A stretch of 64,000 nucleotides of DNA from Polytrichum commune (taxonomy: Eukaryota; Streptophyta; Polytrichopsida; Polytrichales; Polytrichaceae), in assembly GCA_950295325.1 (NCBI GenBank), contig OX485808.1:5026501-5090500 (forward strand), given 5' to 3'. Position numbers and translations under genes: made by a program. The notes under the pieces were generated by a model. That model was not told the DNA's origin. It searched no databases and saw nothing but the letters and a program-made list of their open reading frames with translations. Shown here one piece after another: positions 21,745 through 34,289 of this stretch; the stretch's first letter is position 1, and every line of letters begins with the position of its first letter.

Positions 21745-23767
21745 TTATTCATGAGCAAATTTTTGTTCCAAGGAGCCTCTGTAGTACTCCTCCACAGTCA
21801 CCGGCTTTGCCCCACCATAGTTGTCAACAAGGAAAATATCTGAGATCTCAAGCTTGTAGAAGATAAACTTGTGCCATTTTGGCCATGCTGCACATACACA
21901 TTCACAATCATGTCACATTTAAGAGCATGTTGATTGTCTCAACGAGGTAGATTATCAACAGAGGCAGACAAAAGATCCACAAACAATGGGATGATTTTCA
22001 CAAGTATCTCACAATCGTCTTCTAACAAATGAGTGGATAGTCAACATCTTCTACAACGCCAACATCAGATATAAATTTCATTAGGAGTAACCTGGCATTT
22101 CAGGGTGCTTTGAAAACAATGCTTGTGATGCAAAGTCGAGCTCCTCTTTGTTAGTTACTTCCTTCATCTGAATGTCAAGAAAACATTTACATGATTAATT
22201 TTAAAAATCTGAATGGCGTAGAGTTACATCAACAATTAACCAAGAAAGGTGGTAGAGAAAACAGACAAAACTCTATGATCATGTCAAACCAAATTACATA
22301 ATTTTTGTTCTATGTGCTGAATGGACAAACTTTATTTTTACTGGAAATAAAAGGAATTCTGAGCCAAACAACATGCCTTGCCAGAGAGAGTCAAGCGAGC
22401 ACAAGTTGGATTTTCTGCATCAAGACCACCACAGGTACCCAACGGAGCCTCACTCAATGACAAGGAGCACCGTGGGTCTAATTCTATATCCTTTGGAGTA
22501 GGGTCCATTTTGGAGAGGTAAAAATAGGGAGTTCCACGTGAACTGCCAACAGGGCCATCACTAAAAGATGCAATATTCCTGCAAGTGCACAACGAACTTT
22601 GTCAACTTGGGAACAGTGCCAAGAAACATAGAGGCTTCCAAGTCCTCCCAAGGCACTCCAGCCAGACTCCTTGGTTTGGTTGAAGTCATTTGGGAGATTG
22701 CCACGAGTATTGTGCATGACTAGCAGGCAACTAGCCATTTTGTATCTTGTGCTATTGACGCAAAAATCATACATGCTGATGAGCATTGTAGGGTGGAGTA
22801 GAAGAAATGGCCAGGCTTACAGCACAACTTGTTTTTTAAGACTTCCACAGAAATGATAAATAGCCCAGGCCCATAATAAAACTTGGAATGAACTTCAGGC
22901 CTAAAGTTCTCTAATGATAGCATAGATTTCTTCCTGTATAGCATCCAAATCTATCAGCAAAGACTCTAAGGCATAAGCTCACCAGCAAATAAGAGGTCAT
23001 AAAGATGGTCTCCAAAAGTGTTACAAAACCAAGCGAAATAATCTGATATTCCATGAGTGAGTATTGTTGAATTTACCCCCATGGTGTTCCACTCAAGTGT
23101 ATGGAGATGGTGCTGCAAAAAAAAGGCAACCAGAACAAGTTATCAGAAATCAGATAGAAGGGATTTACAAAAGACATTTGCAAGAGTTGGGCTACGACAA
23201 CTGTTTGCATCTGTGGTTCTCACCACATGAGCTCTGGGTTCAAAGAAATGGTCACTGGAACTCGAGCATCACAATTGAAGTGAGTTCATAATGACTATTC
23301 CAAACGTTAGTATCCCGAAACCAGTGTTCCATGTTCCAATAGTTCTATGTTATCACAAAATTAGTAGCATTCACAAAGCTTTGCTTCATCAGATGCACGC
23401 ATTGTGTATAGAAAACGGAGCTGGCATATACTGTACAGGGCAACAAAGCGTTACCTTATGCTTTAAAATTCAATCATTTTTTATTCTTGAACTTGAGTGA
23501 CAACTACAAATAATCAATCATATTGGCAAACACAAGACTGGTATAGAATGCATCATGTAATTCACAAAATCTCTTGACCTACCTGAGCACGCCCCAATCA
23601 TTGAGAGATACAAGCCACCTAGCCATAGTTGAAGCATCTGAAGGGTCAGGCCTTGAAATTGTGGGCAATCCATGTGCAGATGGCAGTGCAAGAGCCAACA
23701 ACATCAGCAGCACAACCATCTCACCACGCACATCCATCCTGCTTCTTGACATTCGTTTGGAATCCAT
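21745..23767 (-). CDS. CREG: CREG-like secreted protein, five exons
   Basis: CREG proteins are secreted glycoproteins with a flavin-reductase-like split-barrel fold. The exons on the minus strand are 23767-23583, 23112-23077, 22578-22377, 22167-22092 and 21887-21745. Together they give 642 nt and 213 aa, close to the family length, and all phases agree. Exon 1 has a signal peptide (VVLLMLLALALPSAHG) and the family start PDPSDASTMARWLVSLNDWGVL. Exon 2 is a 36-nt microexon (TISIHLSGTPWG). Exon 3 has SFSDGPVGSSRGTPYFYLS and GTCGGLDAENPTCARLTL. Exon 4 has ASQALFSKHPEMP. Exon 5 has KWHKFIFYKLEISDIFLVDN before TAA at 21,747-21,745. Four donor/acceptor choices were made by eye. The intron after exon 3 has a GC donor (AAG then GCATG); the others are GT-AG. 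A CAG just upstream of the ATG suggests a 5' leader intron. Confidence 0.88.
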
Positions 23768-25149
23768 TCTTCACCAACCTCCCTGAAACTCAACAAGTAA
23801 ATCAAAATGAGACTACCAATAAAGTACTATAAAGGTTCATAGCAACAAAGCTTCACCAACTTCAGGAACTGCAAGCTCCACTGAGGTATTCTGTCCACGA
23901 GAAAGGATAAGTAGAGAATAGGAAGGGCTATCCTAAATTCCAGGTTTCAATCCAAAGCACTGAGTATTTGTGTCGCCACATTGACATTAAAACTTGAGAT
24001 GAGCAGTTGCAAATTTATTAGAAATAAGTAACTGTATCCAACAATATAAAAAAGTGTAAAATATCAGTATTCGTATCCACTTCTATTGACATCATCAAAA
24101 TGCTTAGTCCCTTCTAACGTCCAGCTCTACAGTCAAACTATATAGTCAAACTGCCTAGTCAATTCTTGTCAGCCATTAGTCAGCCATCGATAGCGTACAG
24201 GGCAAACTGAGTATCAGATAACTTTGACATGGACCCTGAAAAAATTCAAAAAGTCTCACAGGTCCTTGTTTGGCTGCTAAATGATCCAGTACCGGCTTCC
24301 TGTACACGATAAGGTTATCTATGCATTGACGTGGATCGATGTTTTTGCGAGTGACGAAATACAAATTTAAAACTGGGTCTGACGCTGGAAAAAACTGCTC
24401 AGAATATTACATGAGAATCTTTTAAAATACGACGACGAGGAATTCATAGGTAGAATTGAGACCTTCCCCAGTCAGTTCACTTTTCAAATACTATACCCCT
24501 AGTCAGCTTCACCATGCATGTTCCATAACAGCACAATATTCTCTGTTTTTTTAACATTAGCAATCCCATGAACTTGCACTTCATAAAAGTATCTATTCAA
24601 GAAAGTGTAGAAAAGGTTAGGGCACCTTTGGCATAAACCATCTGTCTGAACAACAGTCTGATTGAATATTCAGACCATTCAAGTCAAGAAACTTTCAGAC
24701 GAAGAAACGAAACATCAAACAGAAGGAAGAGTAGACAATTATAAGCACAACCTTTACACAGGACACGATACTGAAGAATTTCCTCAACACTTCCAACAAC
24801 ACCCTCTACCACTGCACAAATCCCTTCTTGTACTTTCCGATCTCCACTTCGTTGTAGTTATCAATCTCCATATCCAGGTGTCAAATCGTTGAACTGAATA
24901 CCCTTTCACATTCTCATCAACATTAGCCCTAAAATCTGGACCGTTACTCAACCTTCCGTGTTGCATATGGTACCGGAATTGCACTATGGACCTTCAGACA
25001 AACGAAGGTTAAGGTTATCTTACTTTATAATAACATAATCGAAACTCCACAAGCGAAATTCCACATCAATTCCAGAGCTCAAGCAAATCGACAATGGAAA
25101 GGCAAGTGAACCACTCAAATCCGAATCGAATGATAAAAATTACAAAACT

Positions 25150-25490
25150 CTACAGTCTGTGCCCTAGGGTTTCACGGTTCGTGTAATTAACACACCGTAG
25201 AGGCGAAATCAAGCAGCAATTGGACTCGGTGAAGTGAATTTGAGAATTTGAAACTCGAACAAACAAACGGCGCAGTGTTCTCCAACAAGAAGAGAAGAAA
25301 TTCGACGCTCTGCGACCTAGGGTTTCACCATTTTGTGTGCGTGCGAGAGGCGAATTGAGATCCGTGAGCGATCGGAGTGGGGCAAGCTGAAGGTGGAGGA
25401 GTAGAGAGTGGCGGTGGCCGGCGACGGATCGGAGGGCCCATGCAGGAATCGCGGTCTTGTCGCGCGTGACGGAAGGCACCTACACTAAAT
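25150..25490 (-). promoter_or_regulatory. Probable 5' leader and core promoter region of the CREG-like gene
   Basis: Read on the minus strand, this stretch has two AAACCCTA telo-box-like motifs (complement of 25,165-25,172 and 25,318-25,325) and the pyrimidine-rich texture of plant 5' leaders. It lies about 1.4 kb upstream of the start codon and would be joined across a leader intron ending just before 23,767. No transcript evidence is available. Confidence 0.4.
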
Positions 25491-25815
25491 AGTCCTATTA
25501 GTGTGGAAATTCATTAGCGTGGGCCACACTAAATCTCTAGTCAAGGTGGAATTAACGTGGGTCCAACACTCTGGGGATTCTCCTAAGTCTTCGTGAAGGC
25601 TTCCAATTGATAACACATTGAACATTAGTTATAGGGCAAAAGTAGCACAAAAAATAATTATAATCACCCATGTTAATTTTCTACAAAAATGATTATTGTG
25701 GCCCACGTTGATTTTCTGATTTAAATTTAGCGTGGGTTGAAAAATCAATGTGTCCCACATTAATTGGCATCGTGAGGAATAAGCATGGGCTCTAGAGAAT
25801 TATTGTGGCCCACAA
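25490..25815. repeat. Cluster of GTGGGCCAC-type palindromes
   Basis: GTGGGCCAC occurs at 25,519-25,527, and its complementary form GTGGCCCAC at 25,698-25,706 and 25,805-25,813. Weaker forms (CGTGGGTT, TGTCCCAC) lie between. They are embedded in ATTAGCGTGG/CCACGTTAATT-like words, suggesting a small inverted-repeat transposon or a decayed tandem array beside the CREG-like promoter. Confidence 0.45.
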
Positions 25816-26517
25816 TACTTGGACTTATTTGGTGTACTACCGTAGTTGATAACAAGTAACAAGACCCAGTCCACCTCACAAAGGCCATTATCTAGCATAG
25901 TTTCTATCGGGAAGATATGCAACAAGATAGATGTGCCTAATTCAGTTAACTTACTTCTTTTAATTGGACACTTAAGGTAGATGGGTCTTCCATGGTTTGA
26001 ACATTTTCCGGTTAGCCCACTTCTCCTAGAATGTGTAACAGTGATGTGATTTGTACGAGATGGATAGCAAATCCAATTTGAGGTTGGAGCCACTTTCCTC
26101 ATAGGATTTGGAGCATAATATCAAGTAGCAATGCCACGAGGATATCCTTTGAGTGCCCGTAATATTACCTCAACAAGAAAAGAAAAGAATGGATAATTAA
26201 TCAAATATAGTAGCTTCAAAAAGGTTTCAAAGAGGTTTCCAATGCTGGTGTTAGGAAACTAAGTTTTCCAAAAAGTGCAACTACCATTCTGACCTCACCA
26301 ATTTTTTTGTTACTTTATAGCTATTTGGGTTTGTTTAGATCGTGATTTAGCCTAGATTAGAACCTTTACCACCACTTGCCATTAGTTTTGTCCTAGAAAC
26401 CGACATAATCAATTCTAAGCCTTGAAAGTAACTACCCAAATCAATTAAAAATAGCCTAAGTAAAACTCAAAAGTAGTGCTACTTTTGCTCTTGAAAGAGC
26501 ATCAAACCGGCATGTGC
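25816..26517. other. Intergenic DNA
   Basis: No gene recognised. The stretch ends where the duplicate of the LRR-gene intron begins. Confidence 0.45.
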
Positions 26518-27304
26518 TTATATTCAAGAGCCGTCCCAAAAAAAAATGCTACAATCCCAATCAACATCATTTATACTTGCCGTGTGGAATTCAAAGATTC
26601 TCAAGAGCCATGGCCTAATGGCTTCTGTGCAAACATACCTTAAGTGTGCAACTTTCACATATTTTGTGTTGAGTTTTAACTCAAACTATCAATTCATCTC
26701 CAAATCTTTATATGATTCATCTATAGTTGTGGAGCCTCCAAAGCTCAAGTTTTTAAAACGGAAATATCAAAAATGCTTGGCAAACTTAGCACCAGGAATT
26801 CTGGAATTTTAAAATAGTCACATTTGAGTGGGAGTAGACATTTTTCTAAATGTGGACTATTTTGTTCATTCAACTCTATTTCCGTATGCACTTGGCAAAA
26901 CACCTCCATTTGGTCTAGGTTACTAAAAATTTATGAAATTTAATTATTGAATTATTCTATGGGCACAGAATTACAGATGAACTATTCAAAGCCCCTGTAT
27001 GATCTTAGTTGATTTGGCACTTTTTGGCGTATAAGTAATACTTCATGATATATATCAAGAAATGTATTGAAAATTTGCCTCCTAGGGTTGATTTGCATGG
27101 CTTTTTATTAATAATTCATAATCATGCTGGCCAACGTATTTCTATGTATTGATCTTATGCAAGTCTTAAAATATGGACCAGGCTTTGGTACTAATGTTTT
27201 ACACCCAAACATCAATTGAAATAAAGGAATTATTCGTAAAATGAAGCAGATAAAACCATGGGTTTAGTCCTTGTTTAGTTCCAAACCCTAAGTTTATAAG
27301 AATC
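26518..27304. repeat. Duplicate of LRR-gene intron DNA, first part
   Basis: This segment matches 43,712-44,730 closely; for example CTCAAGAGCCATGGC, AAGTGTGCAACTTTCACATA and TTGTGGAGCCTCCAAAGC occur in both, in order. The 43.7-kb copy has about 230 bp more (around 43,768-44,000). The similarity ends at the LINE and resumes beyond it at 39,612, so the LINE inserted into an already duplicated segment. Confidence 0.8.
27293..27304. repeat. LINE target-site duplication, left
   Basis: TTTATAAGAATC here is repeated exactly at 39,612-39,623. The undisrupted paralogous sequence (AGTTTATAAGAATCAACAC near 44,712) has it once, confirming it as the target site. Confidence 0.85.
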
Positions 27305-28863
27305 GGTTTTTAGAACGAACTTTGAGGCTAACCCAAAGTCATGATGCGGGATGGGGCGGGGGGGGGGGGGGGGCAAGGAGCTAGGCAAGAGCTTAGTTAT
27401 GGCGAAGTCAGCTGCAGTAGCTATTGTGAGGAAACTAGCAAGATACATGTGATGTATGGAAGAGGAGCCATGAGGAAGGCGGAAGCAGCCCCCACTGCCG
27501 AACCGCGAACAACAAACACCGCAAGCAGATCGCAACAGTTAAACAGTAGCAGAGGTCGCAACAACAACAAGCAGAACGCGCATGCAGCCACCACGGAGGC
27601 TACCCAGACCGGAGACTTAACAAACATCCCTGCACACAGACGGGGAGAGGACCTGCGAACAAGCCCAACGCCCCCAAGAGCAACCCTAGCGGCCGCACCA
27701 ACAAACCGGCAGAGCAAGCACGATCAGAAGAAATGGAGCAAAACAGATTTGGATCTCGGAGATGCAAGAAGAAGACACGGACTGACAACAACAGATACAT
27801 CCAACGTTCAAGTTTTATTCTCAGTCACAAACTGGGTGCTCATAAGCGCCATTATTCTGTGTGCACACACACACCACAATGCTCACCCCTCAATATTCAA
27901 CCTCACCACTCCCCCACAAAGCTTTCACTCAACAATGGAATCACCCCCAATACACCCACTAAGCTCTCTCCCCACAAAGTACCCACATTACTCTCAACCC
28001 ATAATACTATCCCACCCAGCTATAGGCTGCCCCTCAATGCTCATCTCTACAAAACACTCCTCAAGCTTTCATCTAACGCTCCCTCCAAGATCCAACAATG
28101 CTCCACGCCTGAAGACGCCCCCAAGACGCCCACCTCCACACGCACTGAGAATACAGTGAGCCCCTCACACAGCACACCTGCCCCCCGCGCACCTCCACCT
28201 CCGAAAAGGCCACCAGATCCACAAGCGCCACCCACAGATCACACCAGCATACACACACAGGTTAGCAAAAATGGTTGCACCCATCACCAAGAAGCTACTC
28301 TAAACAAAAATCACAAAGGCAGCCGAGTACTATGCACAGACTTACCTCCAGAGGCCGCTCTCCACAGTTCGGCGACCCCTCGCACGACCTCGAACTTCCA
28401 CAAAGATCCTCAAAAAGTGCCGAACCAAGACAGACCAGAGCGCTCCGCCGGGACAACTCGACACCCCAAATCAAGAAGGCCACCAGCCACCCAAGCTTAT
28501 CACAACTCCTACCTAAAAGGAGACCCAAAACAAACAACCACCAAGAATGCACACAAAAAACACCCATACCCCAGCACACTCACACAAACACCCACCCACA
28601 TCACAAATAGCCTCAATGAGCACCACAGCCCCCCACCTAAAAAGCCCACAACAAAGATGGTCACACCAGCAAGCACTCAACCAAAATGGGCTACAATACA
28701 ACACATTACTCTGCACTCAACCCACGATCACCTGCCAAGCCACGAATCACACCAGGAAAAACCCATCCGCCACCCACATCGAGTCCTACAAATACCTCAA
28801 CAGTCACCCCAATCTCTCATCTCTCTCTCCAGCCCTCCCCTCAATCCACACATTAGCACCACC
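27305..28863 (+). other. LINE 5' leader
   Basis: Runs from the insertion point to the ORF1 start. It begins with mixed sequence containing a 16-base G run (27,358-27,373), then becomes C/A-rich. Open frames here are Pro/Thr/His-rich by-products of composition; I do not regard them as protein. Internal promoter elements are expected in a LINE leader but cannot be identified by eye. Confidence 0.6.
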
Positions 28864-31223
28864 ATGGCCTCTAATCTAGAAGACACAGCGAAGCCCACCC
28901 ACAAGACCCCCACAGCAGCAGATGCAAGACCAGATGCGGAACCCCGAAGCAGAACCAAGAACACCAGAAGCTCCGGCACCGAAAGCAAAGGAGGACTTCG
29001 ACCGATCTCCAGTAGCAGACAGACAGAGGCTGCAGCCAGAGGCAACCGCAGACGAGCGAAGACAGGCGGTGGAACTAGCGAAGGGCTCAAGGGCGACACT
29101 GGAGCGGGGAGCGTGGGCGAAGGGATAGCAGCGACGCCACTCGGCTCGGAAGGCACTAAAGACCAAGACAGCAGGGGCCACGGAACCAAAACCAGCAACG
29201 GTAGCCGAAGAAGGGCGTTCATACAAGACTACAGTGATGAAGATGAAGATATCCAACAAGCAAGCCAACCAGCACTTATGAAGGGGAAGGCCCTCACCTT
29301 TCACGACCTTGACATTGATATGCAATTGGCGGACGTCTCCCCCGAGCATGGAGGGAGCTCTCTCCAACTTTCACTATCCAATGATGAATTCATGGCCGCC
29401 CCGAACGAAGCCGCCATACTCCGACTTGACACCATCAACTTGGCCGAAAGGACACCCACAACTACGACACACAAGAGCTCAATGAATGTAGCTACATCGG
29501 ACAACCAAAGTGCGAAGAGGAGAAGAAGTGAATCGGGCGGACTAGAGGCCAACCCCGACTCACACAAATCACACAACATGAGGTCCAAGGAAGCGATTCC
29601 AAGCATTGACATAGTGTCCCAAATGTGGTTGGGCTTTCCCATCCATGAAGCCGTTGCGGTGCAAAAAGGTGTAGACGTCATACGAGAGCTCTGCACCAAC
29701 GAAGATTTTGCTCAGAGCGGGACCCCCCCGAAAGAAATCATCCACTTCAAAACCCTTCGGAGAGCCTTTCCAAGAGTCCCACAACTTTTCTATCCAAGCG
29801 AGCGCCCGGACGCGGTCCCCGGCAACCACCTCCACTTTACACAAATCCCAAGACAAGAAAAGGTAGACCCCTCAACCGGCTTATCCGAAGGGTTCCATGT
29901 AACCATTCGTTTTGACTTTGGTTTTAAAAGCATTAGTAGGCAAGAAGCTAGAGGGGCTTACCTTGAGAGACTTAAGCAAATGGACATCCCATTTGGCATG
30001 GCATATTCGAACCCTTTTGATGTAGGGATCAACGCCGTCACCAAAAATTGGGCGGGCTTCATCAAGGTCCATCTCCAACACCCACAACGTAACGGACATG
30101 CACTACTTCAAGGAAACCGCGCATTTGTCATGGAAATGGAGGATAAGGAGTTGGTCATTAGTAAGGTGGAAAAGGGGTACGAGCTTGCCACTAAAGCCCG
30201 CAACCTTAGACTACACCTCAAGGGAGAAACACTTCGACATGAGCATGCATCCAACATTTTCGAAACCATTGTCTGGGAGAGCTACTACAACGGGCAACAA
30301 CACGAATTCATGGGCCTCACCAAACCAGAACTCAACAAAAATTTTGCATTTCTCACACTCACCACCGAAGAAGCACGCGACCACATACTCAAGGATGGGC
30401 TCACATTCAACCATGAGAGGCTCCAAGTAAGCATCACCCGCGACCGAGGAACCGGCAACCCTTCGGAGCTCCGAATTAGCACAACACTAGTGGCCAACAA
30501 CTTACCACAACGAGAGACACAAACAACAATTACAAGGGCCATCAAGCATGCATTCGGGACGGACAACATCGTGGGCATTAGCTTTGGCAACAATAACCAA
30601 CACCACACCGACAAACAAACCGGATGGTGCTACATCCAATGTCTTAACACCGCAGTGTACACGGAGTGGCTTCACAAATCCACATTTATCATTGGACGCC
30701 GCATCGACTTCATCCCACATCGAGGGAGTATAGACGGCACGGACCCCAACAAGACGGCGATACGACTAGCCTAAGCTCCCGTATGCGAAGCCATTGCGGA
30801 GACAATCCAAGCCATGGGCAACGCCACCAACGCCAACCCACTCCTCACCGAACACTACCTCACCAAAACCATGAAGGAATTCGAAGACAATTGGATGAGA
30901 AATTTTGCACGCTCACCACCACAATCAACACGCACACGGATCGACGCCTCGAAACAACCACGGCCACCATCACACACCACACCAACAACCTTCAAGCACT
31001 TTTCGGTACAATTGCTCACGAGTTCCAACAATCGAATCTCCGCATGCAAGGCCTAGTCAACGGAATAGCCGCCGCCGCACCGGAAATTCTACAACGAACC
31101 GCCCCACCCCCACTACCACAAAGCTACAACACGACCGCCTCCCCGCTACCTCTACAAGCTCCACCGGGCTTCCACAACAACCCAACAATGTCCCACCAAG
31201 GACCTACCACATTTAATGGATAG
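28864..31223 (+). pseudogene. LINE ORF1, RRM-like RNA-binding protein
   Basis: The chosen start is ATG 28864 in the strong context ACCATGG, because the frame upstream is low-complexity leader. The main frame gives 636 aa to TAA 30,774: a polar Ser/Gly/Arg-rich N-terminus, an acidic patch (DYSDEDEDIQQ), a mixed domain from about residue 240, and an RRM-like C-terminal part (TTLVANNLPQRE, then GWCYIQCLN, then RRIDFIPHRG). The frame stays meaningful beyond the TAA and, after a one-base shift near 30,890, continues as a helix-rich segment (ALFGTIAHEFQQSNLRMQGL) to TAG 31,221-31,223. The intact ancestor was therefore about 786 aa. ORF1 proteins coat LINE RNA in the cytoplasm. No CCHC knuckles are seen. 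Confidence 0.7.
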
Positions 31224-31938
31224 TCGCCTCCAAGGACAACATAAATGGTCCCTCTCCTTTATATGTTGTATTGTTTTTTCTTTATATAATAAAATGCCCA
31301 CATTTTTGAAGGGTATACTCTCTCCATACATAAATTCCCACAAAACTAGACCCACATTCCAACATCTATGCCTACTAATCGCTACCCTCCTCCTCCTAAC
31401 AAAACACACACACACCAAAATCACACATAACCCAACACATCATACCCACAAATCCCCCCTAAGTCATGTCATGTTTAACCCCCACAACCACACCCAAAAA
31501 ACAACACCACCCACAACTCCCCCTAGGCCACAACACACATCACACACACACACAAAGACCACCAAACTTACCAATAACCACACACTACAAATACACATAT
31601 TACCACATTTCTCAAATAACTATATGATACCCACCGCCTACATCTATAATCCCCATTACTCACATAGACCACACAACACCACAATATATACACCACACAT
31701 AGACAACACCCACCAATATAACCATAGAAACACCACCTTACACACATACAACCACCACTACCACATAAACAACAACCCATACACAAACCACAACAACACA
31801 ACCCACACAACCATTCCCATCAATATATCAATATATATAGGCAATATCTACTACATAACACACACTCACCACAAAAAACCAAAAATTAAAACCATAGCAT
31901 ATTACACTTGGAATAACTCCACACTCATACTCTTACAC

Positions 31939-31965
31939 GGAGACATTGAACTAAACCCGGGGCCG
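31939..31965 (+). other. 2A-like ribosome-skipping motif GDIELNPGP
   Basis: Codons for GDIELNPGP, in frame in ORF2 and preceded by a hydrophobic LILLH run. This satisfies the D(V/I)ExNPGP consensus completely. Skipping would occur between Gly (31,960-31,962) and Pro (31,963-31,965), releasing a 249-residue leader from the enzymatic part. 2A-like sequences are known in the same place in non-LTR elements of trypanosomes and several animals. Confidence 0.8.
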
Positions 31966-32584
31966 CTTTCAACCATCCTCAAAAACTTCCCCCAAGAATA
32001 CACACAACGACAAAAACAATACTTTATACCAAAAACCCTAACACTCAAACCTCAATACGCCCACCTTGAAAAATTATTTGAACCCCACTTAAACAACAAC
32101 ACCCCCAACCTCCAAAACACCCCCGACTCCCAAGACCTAACACACCTAAAAAACCACTCATCACTCCTCTCAAACTACCCCACTCACCACCAAATATACG
32201 CCCTTATCATAACATATAGCCCACTTCCACAAATATGTAATCAAAAAATGACTAACAAACTTGACACAAGATACTTGACCATCCTAAGACGACTACAAAA
32301 AATGCCAATTATTACGCACCCACACACATCCCATGAAACCAACATACATACTCCAACAATAACCACCATACCACAAACTTACTCCATCATCAATGACAAA
32401 ATCGCTAAGGGAATACCCATAACCGCAACAACCCTACAAAATGAAATCCACCACCTCCCAAACAAAATAATACAAGAACTAACTAAATGTACCCAAAAAA
32501 TAACAGGGGACCAACCTAACACACATAGACCCAACTATGATATCCCACACACCCACAATAGGTCAAGCGACCCAACCACTCAAA

Positions 32585-33350
32585 CCCTGAAAATAATCAC
32601 TTGGAACACCGGATGTATCAACTCTAGCCTACCCGGTATCCATGAACTCACCCAAACACTACAAAACAATTTTCATATTATCCTCATCCAAGAAACCAAA
32701 ATCCCAAAAACAAAATCCACATCATACATAGACCGCCAACTAAACGAATACAAAATCATATACAACAACTCCAACACCACATCACAAAAACATAATAGAT
32801 ATGCGGGCCCCACACAAACTAGAGGTGGCATCCTCGCCATATTACCCATAGCAATATACACAAACGAAAACATCACCAAAATACCAACCCCAAGTTCAAT
32901 CTCATCCTATCTACAAGCCATAATAATCAATAACAAATCACTAACACCGTTAATCATCCTAAACATGTACATGCCATCACACTTGAAGATGAGCACCTAA
33001 TACCCGAAATCCAAAATCAAATTCAAAATATCATAATAAAACACCCCAAATACACCATCATACTAGCCGGAGACTTTAACCGTGATATACTGTTACAAGG
33101 AAGAACCAATAATAACACTACAACCCCACCTAATACGGATGACCAAGAATGGGCATGCTTCATACAAAACAATGGACTCAAAGTAGTCCATAACCCAGTA
33201 AACTTCACGAGGCAGGGAGGCCACAACTACACAGCAACTAGCCATATAGATGGCTTCTACACCAACGACCCCAATATCACCAATCTTCATAGCCATACGT
33301 TAACCAACTTAAACCAAAACTCGGATCACTACCCGGTCCAACTACAACTA
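32585..33350 (+). other. Apurinic-type endonuclease domain of ORF2
   Basis: Ordered motifs of the exonuclease III-like fold: IITWNTG (Asn), IILIQETKI (Glu), a TRGGILAIL block, IILAGDFNRD (Asp, Asn), SHIDGFY and SDHYPVQL (Asp-His). All catalytic residues are present. One base is missing near 32,984, after MPSHL, splitting the domain between frames. Confidence 0.85.
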
Positions 33351-34289
33351 GCCCCCAATACAATAGTCATCAAAGAACCCACCACTCCCATAATCACCCC
33401 ACGTATCACATACCCTATACCCCTTAACAACCTCCAAAACCTACAAACAACCTTTATAGGACAACAAAATATAGCAATAGAAAATCTCACACAAATACTC
33501 CAACAATACCATCTTACACCCACGCAATGAGAAGACGCACAACTCAAACTCCAAGAAATTACCAATTCCCTTAGTCAATGCATAGAGCAGACATGCATGT
33601 CACACCCCACTCCACCACTACCAAATAGGATTAAACCCCAAGGAGGTTTCCTCCCCAGGACCCAACAAAATAAATGGAAACATCAACTGAAAATATACCA
33701 CAACACCCGCAAAGCCATAAGAGCTGCATGTCACTACCCCCATACACAACTACACAACCACTCAGATATCACAAACCTTCAGCTAATACGAAACCCCAAT
33801 ATTCCACCACCACCCCCCCCATCCCACAGAACTACACACATGGATTGCACAGCTAGCCACCATAGGCAAAAATGCGAAGACAGAAGCCCACAAAATCATA
33901 ACCAAACAAACCTCACTTAATTACAAAGCAACCATTAATAAATATAGAATCATATTAAATACTAAACCCAAAATCATCCACAAAAAAATATTTCACCCAA
34001 CAACCACCAACACACTCGATTGTATACAAAACCTCCAAGGCCAAATCCTCACCAAACCCGCCGAAATAGCTAGGGAGATATATCATACCCAACAAACCTC
34101 ATTCCAAAGACAGGCCCCCCTATGTGAGGACACCACAGACCACCCTAATACGTGCATATGTGCAGTACGAAAATACCCGTGACACTCACATCAAGGAATC
34201 ATTCTAGAAAAACGAGGCAACTTTAATACACAAATAAGCAACCAATTCACTAGAGAAGTCTATGATTGTTGCGTCAAAAGACTAACTAA

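Noticed and set aside
22484-22944. Minus-strand frames between CREG-like exons
   Set aside because: They lie in another frame or in introns of the CREG-like gene, whose exon phases and family motifs fit fully without them.
27341-28863. Long open frames in the LINE leader, rich in Pro, Thr and His
   Set aside because: They follow from the A/C-rich, G-poor composition, which lacks stop codons in several frames. The strong ACCATGG start at 28,864 and the change to mixed protein composition there mark the more likely ORF1 start.
28797-30720. Minus-strand open frames opposite ORF1 and ORF2
   Set aside because: These are mirror images of the biased sense strand and encode low-complexity Cys/Val/Leu-rich sequence without domains.
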